Source: Palaemon carinicauda
Lineage: Eukaryota; Arthropoda; Malacostraca; Decapoda; Palaemonidae
Reading direction: 5' to 3'
Assembly (NCBI RefSeq): GCF_036898095.1
Contig: NC_090728.1
Location: forward strand, 94,509,281 to 94,573,280
DNA: 64,000 bases
Each line of letters starts with the position of its first letter. Positions within the stretch are counted from its first letter, which is position 1. Made by a program: the position numbers and the translations under genes. Under the pieces are notes generated by a model. The model was not told where the DNA came from. It did no database searches and was given only the letters and a program-made list of their open reading frames with translations. This document shows, piece by piece, positions 33,490 to 40,709 of this stretch.

Positions 33490-34249
33490 TGGCACACCAT
33501 TTTACGAAAGTGACCCACTTGGCCTGGTACACTACGTACGAGGACTTCCGGAGATACCTTGACATCCTGGAAACAGTCTTCTCCGAGAATCCCTTTTCCT
33601 TTAGCAGGCGCTTGATAACCTCCACGCGTGTAGCTTCAGGCTCTGGGGGTTTTCGTGTAGCCTTCGGAAGTGTGGCTGACGTAGTAGATCTTCTCTTGCT
33701 GGAAGGGGCCACGGAGGAAGGGTGGACAGGTCCTGTAGATCCGCAAACCCCTCCCTCTCCGGCCACCAGGGTGCTACCAAAGTCATGTTTGTAGACCTCG
33801 ACTGCCTTAGTCTGGAGAGCGCCTGCCTGATGATCTCGAAGGGGGGGAAGGCGTATAGGTCGAGACCGTCCCACGAGTATTGGAAGGCGTCCTCGAGCGC
33901 TGCTGTCGGGTCTGGTACCGGGGAACAGAATACGGGTAGCTGTGCATTGAGCCTTGTGGCGAACAGGTCTATCACCGGGGAGCCCCATAGCTGGAGAATC
34001 TCCCATGCCACTTGCGGATGAAGAGACCATTCCGACCCTACTCCCTGTCCTGTCCTGCTGAGGCCGTCGGCCAGGACGTTTCTCTTTCCCGGAATTAACC
34101 TGGCTGTGAGCAGAATGTATTTCTTTTCGGTGCATTCCAGGATTTGAGCTGTGAGGTCGCACAGTTCCCTTGATCTCAGGCCTCCATGCTTCTTTATGTA
34201 CGCTACTACCGTGGCGTTGTCGCACATGAGTGCTACCGAGTTTCCCCAA
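32780..34249 (-). CDS. In-frame chimera: DIRS-E recombinase N-terminus joined to DIRS-D gag
   Basis: One 489-codon frame crosses the junction. Its first part is a shifted reading of the DIRS-E MT region and linker; then TRVEVIKRLLKEKGFSEKTV and SSYVVYQAKWVTFVKWCATW are the recombinase core-binding domain. From about 33489 the frame continues EWSTSQWERFSRRRKKNSKR, which is DIRS-D/A gag just after its Cys motif. The fusion keeps the frame without a stop. Whether it is translated is unknown; the junction could be recombination, template switching or a deletion between two neighbouring elements. Confidence 0.75.
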   Translation of the reverse strand: MGKLGSTHVRQRHGSSVHKEAWRPEIKGTVRPHSSNPGMHRKEIHSAHSQVNSGKEKRPGRRPQQDRTGSRVGMVSSSASGMGDSPAMGLPGDRPVRHKAQCTATRILFPGTRPDSSARGRLPILVGRSRPIRLPPLRDHQAGALQTKAVEVYKHDFGSTLVAGEGGVCGSTGPVHPSSVAPSSKRRSTTSATLPKATRKPPEPEATRVEVIKRLLKEKGFSEKTVSRMSRYLRKSSYVVYQAKWVTFVKWCATWEWSTSQWERFSRRRKKNSKRGISLAKVASKGEKPKASSSVAQTSSKAPTRSVSIERPSSGSVDRCIVYQPRDSRDDVASPSEAAPPLPPGEDMSLTSLFQLWSSLRLTGLPSKVVLLNYIQLGAAVKQSSSPSEVNPLSLVDVVVSEVSNAVSPITSASPNSTLADGLVSPVPVQPTREKLSSSSVSPASVSPPREFTYRGLQKVSLLIQRPLEGPFVGRLAFLFALEAFLHLQ

Positions 34250-34443
34250 AGAAGACAGGCGAATGTCGCAAGGGCCTTTTGAACTGCCATGAGCTCAAGT
34301 AGATTGATATGCAGGGTCCTCTCCTCCAAGGACCACTTTCCCTCTGCTGTTTCTACGAGGAGATGAGCTCCCCACCCCTCTTTTGATGCGTCCGTGAAGA
34401 GCAGCATCTCCGGAGGAGCGGAAGCGAACGGAATCCCTTTCAA
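33601..34443 (-). CDS. DIRS-E RNase H and MT-like domains
   Basis: A continuous 280-residue frame. RNase H: LLFTDASKEGWGAHL (Asp), NLLELMAVQKAL (Glu), LMCDNATVVAYIKKHGG (Asp), KRNVLADGLSR (Asp), all present. The MT-like domain follows with PVIDLFATRLNAQLP, DLYAFPPFEII and TLVAPWWPERE. The frame ends at the linker to the recombinase. No disruption is seen, so these domains look recently functional. Confidence 0.88.
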   Translation of the reverse strand: MKGIPFASAPPEMLLFTDASKEGWGAHLLVETAEGKWSLEERTLHINLLELMAVQKALATFACLLWGNSVALMCDNATVVAYIKKHGGLRSRELCDLTAQILECTEKKYILLTARLIPGKRNVLADGLSRTGQGVGSEWSLHPQVAWEILQLWGSPVIDLFATRLNAQLPVFCSPVPDPTAALEDAFQYSWDGLDLYAFPPFEIIRQALSRLRQSRSTNMTLVAPWWPEREGFADLQDLSTLPPWPLPAREDLLRQPHFRRLHENPQSLKLHAWRLSSAC

Positions 34444-34449
34444 CGTGTT

Positions 34450-35477
34450 CCTCCTGTCGGACTACCAGAGGAGCATGTCCTTGGAGGACGGGGTCACCCC
34501 GACTACCGTCTGTGGGGATTCGTCCACTGACCAGAGGTCCTTCGGGTTCCATTGTATTGGTCTCAGCTTGAGCCTCTCTTGCGGAACAAATTTCTCCAAT
34601 GAGACCAGGTGTCCCACGAGTCTCTGCCAATCCTTGGCTCTCATTGGAGTGTCTGCTAGAAACGGGCGAATCACTTGGTCTAGGTTGTCTATCCTCTCCT
34701 GGGAGGGAAACGCCCTCGCCAGCTGGGAGCCCAGGACAATCCCTAGGTACGTCATCCTGGTGGTTGGGACTAACTGGGACTTTGAGGTTGATTGTAATCC
34801 CGAGATCCCTGCAGAACTGCACAAGTTTCGTGCCCTGATCCTTTAAGTCTGCCTCTGAGGCTGAAGCAGCAACCAATCGTCAAGGTATCTGATAAGCCTG
34901 ATGCCCTGTTTGTGTGCCCAGACTGACACCAGGGTGAACACCCTCGTGAACACCTGCGGAGCTGTTGACAGGCCGAAGCAGAGGGTCTTGAACTGCAAGG
35001 ACTGGGAGCCCTACCTTACTCTGAGGAACTTCCTGCTGGAAGGGTGTACGGGGATTTGAAAATAGGCATTCTTGAGATCCAGAGACATCATGAATTCTCC
35101 TTCTCTCAAGGCTGCCAGCACCGACTTCGGCGTGTCCATCTTGAAGGAAGTCTTCTTGATAAACTTGTTCAGGGACGAGAGGTCGATGACTGGCCTCCAG
35201 CTTTCTCTACCAGGAAGAGCCTGCTGTAGAATCCTGGGGATGACTCCTGGAGGGGCTGTAGAGCTCCCTTGCTCAACATGGCTTCCACTTCCACTTGCAG
35301 GGCTGCTCTCTTCTCGGTGTCCTTGGGTGCAAGCCACTCTGTTCGATGTTCGGGTTTCAGAGGGGGTGGTTCTGACAGGAAGGGAATTCTGTATCCCTCC
35401 CTGAGGACTGTCACCGTCCAGGGATCCGCACCGTTGTCTCGCCATGCTTGCCAATAACGTTTGAGGCATTCCCCCAC
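34450..35477 (-). pseudogene. DIRS-E reverse transcriptase, frameshifted
   Basis: Pieces in three frames. 35477-35169: GYRIPFLSEPPPL and GFYSRLFLVEKAGG. 35200-35011: RPVIDLSSLNKFIKKTSFK and MMSLDLKNAYFQIPVHPSSR, ending at a stop. Near 34900-34880 the YLDDWL box is in another frame, and 34824-34462 holds the thumb (LVPTTRMTYLGIVLGSQ, WQRLVGHLVSLEKFVPQERL). A small deletion near 35200 and a stop near 35010 inactivate it. Confidence 0.83.
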
Positions 35478-35828
35478 CTGAGGCGTGGGAAGGCGTAGGG
35501 GGCCTCTCTCCCTATCTCCTTCTGGGGAGACGGTTAGAACGGCCTCTCCTTAAGCCAGAATATTTAGGTCTAAAGGAGGCCTGGGCTGGGGCACAGCTCC
35601 TGCGGGAGGGCCATGGGGATTGGTGCTAGGAAGGGGAGGAGGCCTCCTGCCTAGCCGGAGGCGTAGACGGGTAGGCCCCGTTCGCTTCTTGTCGCCGGCT
35701 GCCTGGGCTCGGCCGAGCTCTTTAACTTTCCTACCCTTTCTAGTGTCTCCGCCACCGCCTGAAGGGGGAACACGGTCTCGCCCCAGACCGGGGGGTTCCT
35801 TAGGAATTTTGCTTCTCGCTCGGGTAGT

Positions 35829-37982
35829 CTATGGGGCAGTCTGTTCAGCACCGTGTCCCTTCTCCTCAGAACCCAGTTCGCCGTCTGGGTAAGGGACTGG
35901 AAGGTGAGAAACTTCCTTGCTTTCCCCCCCCGAGTGGATCAGTTCTTGTAACAGGGCCGGGTTCTCTGGCACCGATAGGTCGTGCGCCAGTTGAAATCCC
36001 GCTAAAGTGCACGCCCACCAGTCTAGCCATGAGGTCACGTTCACTATGTGTTGAGCGGTGTCCTCCATCATGGCGGCCTCTGCTTGTGAAAAAACCACCA
36101 GTGCGTTAAGGCTCCACTCATCGGTGTTGCCTTGGTTCAGGGTAGCGACAGCCTCTTCTAGTGTGCGGGGCTCTGAGTGCCGCCCGTCTGGAACATAAAA
36201 TTTCTTTTGGGTCCTAAGTCCCGGTAAAAGCTTGAAGGAACCCTGGGGTCTCAGGGAGTTCTTTGGGCCCGACACAAAACGATCCACGTGCTCCATCCCC
36301 AGGGCAACGTTGGTTGCTAAGGGTAATGTCAGGGATGGGTTCTGTTGGACAGGGTTGTCAACCATCCTGCCCAGACCTGATAGCCAAGCTTGCTCTGATG
36401 CCGGCTGTGGCTCGTCCAGCCTATGGTGGTGTCGAATTAGGACCAGAACCTTCCTATACGACGAAACCTCGTCCATGGAGCACTCGCCGGTATCCAGCAA
36501 CTCCTCTACTACTTGTACCTCCGTGTGGGAAGCATCCACGAATACAGAGGGATCCGTGGGAGTGGAGGTATCCCTACCCTCTTGACGGGTTGGTGGAGCG
36601 GCTGCCGCCGTAGCGGTTGGGGCTGCCGGGGCGGGGGTAGCCGTCATGGGTCTACCCTCTCCCGGGGAAAACCGGAAGGAGCTGCTTGAAGGTCGCGGCA
36701 GCAGCAGGTTCCGTAACTTGGACGGAGCCGGCACGACGAAGTGGCTGGAGGCCGAGCCGCCGGGTCCCATCTCCGGGTGTTCCTGTCGAGCGGATGGAGC
36801 CGATGACTTGCCGGGCAAGGGCAAGGGAAAGTGTGCCAACGACTGCATCCGACGAGCGAGCGGAGCCGAAGAGACACTGGGCAAGTGCACGGAAGCGGCT
36901 CCAGCGGCCACCGAGGCAGGCACTGGGGTGGCAGCCGTCCTCCTCGACCAGCGATGGTGAAGAGCCACGCTAACAAATCTCCTTCTCGAGGAACTCTTCT
37001 TTTTACTATTCCTCCTCGAGGACTTAGACTTCTTCCTGGCCGGGCTTGCATGGGAGCTAGGCCTCCTTCTTCTGGATCTCTTCCTCTTCTTCCTGGTGTC
37101 CCGGTCGCTGGAGTCCTCCGACAAGGAAGAGCTGGAGGTCGAGGAGCTGTCCGAGGAGTAAGACGAGGAGGAGGAGCTGTCGGAATCTTCTGACTCTATC
37201 ACCAGCCTTCTAGGGGCCCTTGGTCTGGAAACCGGGGACAAGGGCTCCATAAAGTCTGGCGGAAGCGTTGCTGAGGGCGCCGGGGGCGTGCGAATGGCGG
37301 CTCGAGAGGCAAACCATCCCTCAAACTCCTCTTCCTGCCGCATGGGGGACCTGAAGGGCGTCCTAGGCGCTGTCTTAACAATGGAGTCGGGGTCCGAAGA
37401 ACACGTGGTCCTCCTTTCTTTGTCCCGGCCGCCCCCGGAACCCGTCGAACCTAAAAAACACGGCCACGATGGGGGGGTAGGCGCTGTTTTGGGCTTCCCC
37501 CACACCGGGTCTTCACTTGAGACGGGTCCTGCGGGCACCAGGACTTCATCCACAACACATACTTCCGCCACACTAGCAGACCGCCCATTCGTCTGCGTAG
37601 GCCCCTCTTTAACAGAATCCCCTACATCAGACTCATGGGGAACAGCAATAGGCCGTTTCCCCGCAACGGACTTACCTCGTCCCCTACTCTGGGTAGGGGA
37701 AGGTGAAGGAGAACCTCTCTCCGAAGGCGCTGAGGGCGACGTTAATGACGAGGTGAGGCCCGGCTTCTTTAGAGATCGTTTGCACGCCTTTTTCTTCTTC
37801 GTGGCGAACAGAGACCACTGAAGTTCTGGCCAGGACTCGCACTCCGGGCAAGTGGAGGAAGGGGAGCACTTATTTCCTCGACACGAGGCGCACAGCGTGT
37901 GCGGGTCGACATCCGGCCTGGATAGCCAGGCCCCGCAAGACTTACCAGCTTTGGGCCCGGGACAACGACACTGGAATTCCAT
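35829..37982 (-). CDS. DIRS-E gag-like protein
   Basis: I chose Met 37982 (MEFQCRCPGPKAGKSC) because the Cys motif begins there: C-x8-C-x9-DPHTLC-x2-CRG-x2-C-x5-C-x2-C at about residues 6-48. It is followed by Lys-rich, Pro/Ser-rich and then a strongly RS-like region (Ser run, then KKRKRSRRRRPSS, RKKSKSSRRNSKKK) near residues 260-350. A C-terminal helical region has MMEDTAQHIVNVTSWLDWWA. About 718 residues, open throughout, the longest intact gag among the minus-strand elements. The gag C-terminus past 35829 is in another frame. Confidence 0.82.
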   Translation of the reverse strand: MEFQCRCPGPKAGKSCGAWLSRPDVDPHTLCASCRGNKCSPSSTCPECESWPELQWSLFATKKKKACKRSLKKPGLTSSLTSPSAPSERGSPSPSPTQSRGRGKSVAGKRPIAVPHESDVGDSVKEGPTQTNGRSASVAEVCVVDEVLVPAGPVSSEDPVWGKPKTAPTPPSWPCFLGSTGSGGGRDKERRTTCSSDPDSIVKTAPRTPFRSPMRQEEEFEGWFASRAAIRTPPAPSATLPPDFMEPLSPVSRPRAPRRLVIESEDSDSSSSSSYSSDSSSTSSSSLSEDSSDRDTRKKRKRSRRRRPSSHASPARKKSKSSRRNSKKKSSSRRRFVSVALHHRWSRRTAATPVPASVAAGAASVHLPSVSSAPLARRMQSLAHFPLPLPGKSSAPSARQEHPEMGPGGSASSHFVVPAPSKLRNLLLPRPSSSSFRFSPGEGRPMTATPAPAAPTATAAAAPPTRQEGRDTSTPTDPSVFVDASHTEVQVVEELLDTGECSMDEVSSYRKVLVLIRHHHRLDEPQPASEQAWLSGLGRMVDNPVQQNPSLTLPLATNVALGMEHVDRFVSGPKNSLRPQGSFKLLPGLRTQKKFYVPDGRHSEPRTLEEAVATLNQGNTDEWSLNALVVFSQAEAAMMEDTAQHIVNVTSWLDWWACTLAGFQLAHDLSVPENPALLQELIHSGGESKEVSHLPVPYPDGELGSEEKGHGAEQTAP

Positions 37983-38450
37983 AACAAGGAAACGCGGACA
38001 CGCAAGCAACACAAGAACACAAGGGCAAGGGTAAGGAACACAAAGGGAACACGTGGTGCACAAGGGATGAGGTAGGGGAAGGTGAAGGAGAACCTCTCTC
38101 CGAAGGCGCTGAGGGCGACGTTAATGACGAGGTGAGGCCCGGCTTCTTTAGAGATCGTTTGCACGCCTTTTTCTTCTTCGTGGCGAACAGAGACCACTGA
38201 AGTTCTGGCCAGGACTCGCACTCCGGGCACGTGGAGGAAGGGGAGCACTTATTTCCTCGACACGAGGCGCACAGCGTGTGCGGGTCGACATCCGGCCTGG
38301 ATAGCCAGGCCCCGCAAGACTTACCAGCTTTGGGCCCGGGACAACGACGCTGGGATTCCATAACAAGGAAACGCGGACACGCAAGCAACACAAGAACACA
38401 AGGGCAAGGGTAAGGAACACAAAGGGAACACGTGGTGCACAAGGGATGAG
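37693..38450 (-). repeat. 379-base tandem duplication covering the DIRS-E gag start
   Basis: Copy 1 is 37693-38071 and copy 2 is 38072-38450, differing at only a few bases (for example GCAAGTGG/GCACGTGG and ACACTGGAATT/ACGCTGGGATT). Each copy has the gag leader, the start codon and the Cys motif, so the element now has two gag starts: the outer frame (38360 inward) runs MESQRRCPG through the Cys motif and then into leader sequence of copy 1. The high identity indicates a recent event. Confidence 0.95.
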
Positions 38451-38610
38451 GAACACAAAGGAACACGTGGTACACAAGGTGATCGGACGGGATAAGTGAG
38501 AGAGAGCGGCGAGATGATATCTACGCCGCGACCAGACGCTTACTGACGATTCAAACCTAGCAGCGCTGCCTTGCACGCTGACCCCAGGTCGCCCCGGGGG
38601 AAGTATATAT
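38450..38610 (-). repeat. Putative DIRS-E 5' terminal region
   Basis: Non-repetitive leader with a GAGAGAGAGCG patch, ending in GACCCCAGGTCGCCCCGGGG before the TA repeat. By position it should be the 5' inverted terminal repeat, but the 3' partner was lost in the fusion, so this cannot be confirmed from the sequence. Confidence 0.45.
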
Positions 38611-38622
38611 ACATACATACTG

Positions 38623-38625
<3 letters not shown>

Positions 38626-38692
<67 letters not shown>
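38626..38692. repeat. (TA)n microsatellite
   Basis: About 64 bases of TA repeat, preceded by TACATACA. It separates the end of DIRS-E from unassigned sequence (38693-38849). Confidence 0.97.
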
Positions 38693-38697
<5 letters not shown>

Positions 38698-38849
38698 AAC
38701 ACATTGATACACTAACCCTGGGGGAAGGAAGACATTTCTTTGGTACTGTATATCCTACAGTACTTGATTTCCTGTTCTAGCCTGAGTGGAAAAGCCCTTG
38801 GTACTACACAGTAACTTCCCAAATATAAGTTTTCCTTTATCAAAAATTC

Positions 38850-39126
38850 ATTTCTGGGCTTGAACCTGTGCCGGCCAGTGAATAAGCTCCTATTAGCACT
38901 TATTCTTAGGTAATTTACTGCTAAATATACCAGAGAAAAAATGTAAAGGAGTGCTAGGTTAACTAGCTCGCTCACCTATTGGTGTCGGTATAAAATTGGG
39001 CGTATAATCCAGAGGTCCCGCACTATTTAGATTCATCCACGACAAAGACCCCAAGAGGAGAGCCGTTCAACCTCACTCGGCACCACTAACTCTGCATCCG
39101 CTCAGAACTCAACTCCCTTTTAGCAC
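38850..39126 (+). repeat. DIRS-F 5' inverted terminal repeat
   Basis: The sequence from GTGAATAAGCTCCTATTAGC (38877) to CTCAACTCCCTTTTAGCAC (39126) is the reverse complement of 46294-46036, with only one or two mismatches and a short indel over about 255 bases. The left end TTTCTGGGCTTGAACCTGTG pairs with the ICR. Confidence 0.95.
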
Positions 39127-40404
39127 GCCTTTGTGGTAACCCGCTTGTTTGTGCTCTCGTGTTTTGCCTTATTTTTTCACTGGATTATGGCTTCTACATC
39201 GGTTTCCCAGGAGTCACCGTCTAAGTTAAGTACCAAGCTATGTTTTGCTGTGTTTTGAGCAATCTAGATCGTTTAATATTTAAATTATAGGAGTTTATTC
39301 TCTTCGATCATATCGGTCTTGCTCGATCCCGCTTACGGTTGGTACTCCTGTTTTGAGAGCTTTTAGTTTCACTCGCGGTGTTACTAAGTGTATTATTTTT
39401 ATTATTAGTTAAAAGTTTTTTATATGTTATTGTGGATATTCATTATTTAGCGTTTAGAACCCTTGTGGTTCATATTTAGGGCTGATATCAAGTTACGTAT
39501 CGTAGATGGCTTGCCGACCTTCGTTACTAGGCGGCAATTTTATTATATAAGCCATCAGGTGTTGTCCTTTGGGATTTATTTATTATGTTGCATGCCTTGC
39601 CCTAAATTTTTTATGTGTATATTTATATAATTTTCAACGCTATTACTATTATAATGAATATTTGTGCTTATTACTCCGTATGATCTGTCTGGTAGTGTTT
39701 GGGGATCGTCAGTTGGTAGCCCTGCTGCTCCGTATCACGTGATCCTCCCCCAAGCTCCCCCTCTCGCTAGGTTGGTGGCTAGGCTTCTCTCCCCCCTCCC
39801 CTAGGGGACCGTTGCCTTCCCTCCTTTTAGAGGGGGTAGTTCAGTGTTTATGGACTTTGTCCTCCGGGTGTCCCGGCGGTTTCGTCTCTGTCTAGACGGG
39901 TTGGCCACCAGTCAACAGAGTAGGATCCCGGTGCACCCTATTTTATATTCACCTATCACACCTTTATTATGTTATACGAAACCCTCCGGGTTCGGTTGGC
40001 GGTTCTTATCTACAGTTCCGCCCCCCTATTAATTTATAACAGTTCCTATGATTATATATGATTATATATGACAGATCACTATCCCGGAGTTCCTATATGT
40101 ATTGGTTTATGGATATACTTTTATTTCCCGGCCCGGGGCTTAACCTCGCTCCGGGAAATCAGACACCATGTGTCTTAATTCTTTTTTGCATCCTTTTTTA
40201 TGATCCCGGCTCGACCGGAATGGATAGCTATACTCTAGTCTTAAGTTAGACTTATGTTTAGGCCCGGGTCCTCCGGACCTGCCCCTACTTAAGAGTATTA
40301 TAGTTAAGCTCTAGTCTTAAGTTAGACTTATGTTAGTCCCGGGTCCTCCGGACCCGCCCCTACTTAAGAGAATTACAGTTTCTCATATACTATTCTTTTT
40401 ATAG
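39127..40404 (+). promoter_or_regulatory. DIRS-F leader with tandem repeats, upstream of gag
   Basis: About 1.3 kb between the terminal repeat and the gag exon, without a long frame. A short ATG frame starts at 39187 (MASTSVSQESPSKL). Two 76-base units (40233-40308 and 40309-40384) each contain TAGTCTTAAGTTAGACTTAT and an inverted repeat CCCGGGTCCTCCGGACC. The leader ends in CTATTCTTTTTATAG directly before the gag ATG, which looks like a splice acceptor, so the leader may be partly spliced out. No core promoter motif can be assigned with confidence. Confidence 0.5.
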
Positions 40405-40575
40405 ATGGTGCATTGTCAGACGACGGCCTGTGCGGCTGTTCTTCATCAGCCTTGTGGCCATACTGTATGTAGGTCTCACGCCCTCTGCCGAGTTCAGCTG
40501 GAGGACGTAGTGGTCTGGCACCCTGATAACTGTATGGTCTGTTTTGACCTCATCACCACCCTCGGATCTGATTCG
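40405..40575 (+). CDS. DIRS-F gag exon 1, Cys/His-rich
   Basis: The 57 codons have MVHCQTTACAAVLHQPCGHT and CRSHALC, then HPDNCMVC: a cluster of Cys and His residues in the position of the DPHTxC motif of the other gag proteins and sharing its HTxC core. It ends at donor GTGAGT (40576) in phase 0. Joining to exon 2 at 40710 extends the gag frame. Without splicing the frame runs 28 more codons into the intron and stops at 40662. Function inferred: zinc binding, perhaps RNA binding. Confidence 0.7.
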
Positions 40576-40709
40576 GTGAGTCCCGTTGGCTATGTTGCCT
40601 TTCTAATTATTTTACCTTTTTTGGTATACATACACTATTTAGTAAGATTTCTATGGTCTTGAAAGACCACCGGGAATCTTCCTTTTTATAATTCCCACTA
40701 TTATTTCAG
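40576..40709 (+). other. Probable 134-base intron in DIRS-F gag
   Basis: It starts GTGAGT and ends with a pyrimidine-rich stretch plus ACTATTATTTCAG. It interrupts an otherwise continuous gag frame in phase 0 and has an in-frame stop. The size, ends and base composition are those of a short arthropod intron. Confidence 0.7.

Larger units (their letters stand above)
33490..38610 (-). mobile_element. DIRS-E, DIRS-like element fused to DIRS-D, lacking its 3' half of YR
   Basis: A distinct DIRS family, GC-richer than DIRS-D. On the minus strand: 5' terminal region (38610-38450), gag (37982-35829), RT (35477-34450), RNase H/MT (34443-33730) and the first part of the recombinase (33730-33490). The recombinase catalytic domain, ICR and 3' repeat are missing because the sequence switches to DIRS-D gag at about 33489. 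A (TA)n repeat borders its 5' end. Confidence 0.85.

Noticed and set aside
35831..37821. Several plus-strand frames of 90-177 codons opposite DIRS-E gag
   Set aside because: Antisense shadows of a GC-rich coding region; no recognisable motifs.
38148..38702. Minus-strand frame starting with a Tyr/Ile repeat
   Set aside because: The start is the (TA)n microsatellite; only the duplicated gag Cys motif inside it is meaningful and is covered by the duplication entry.
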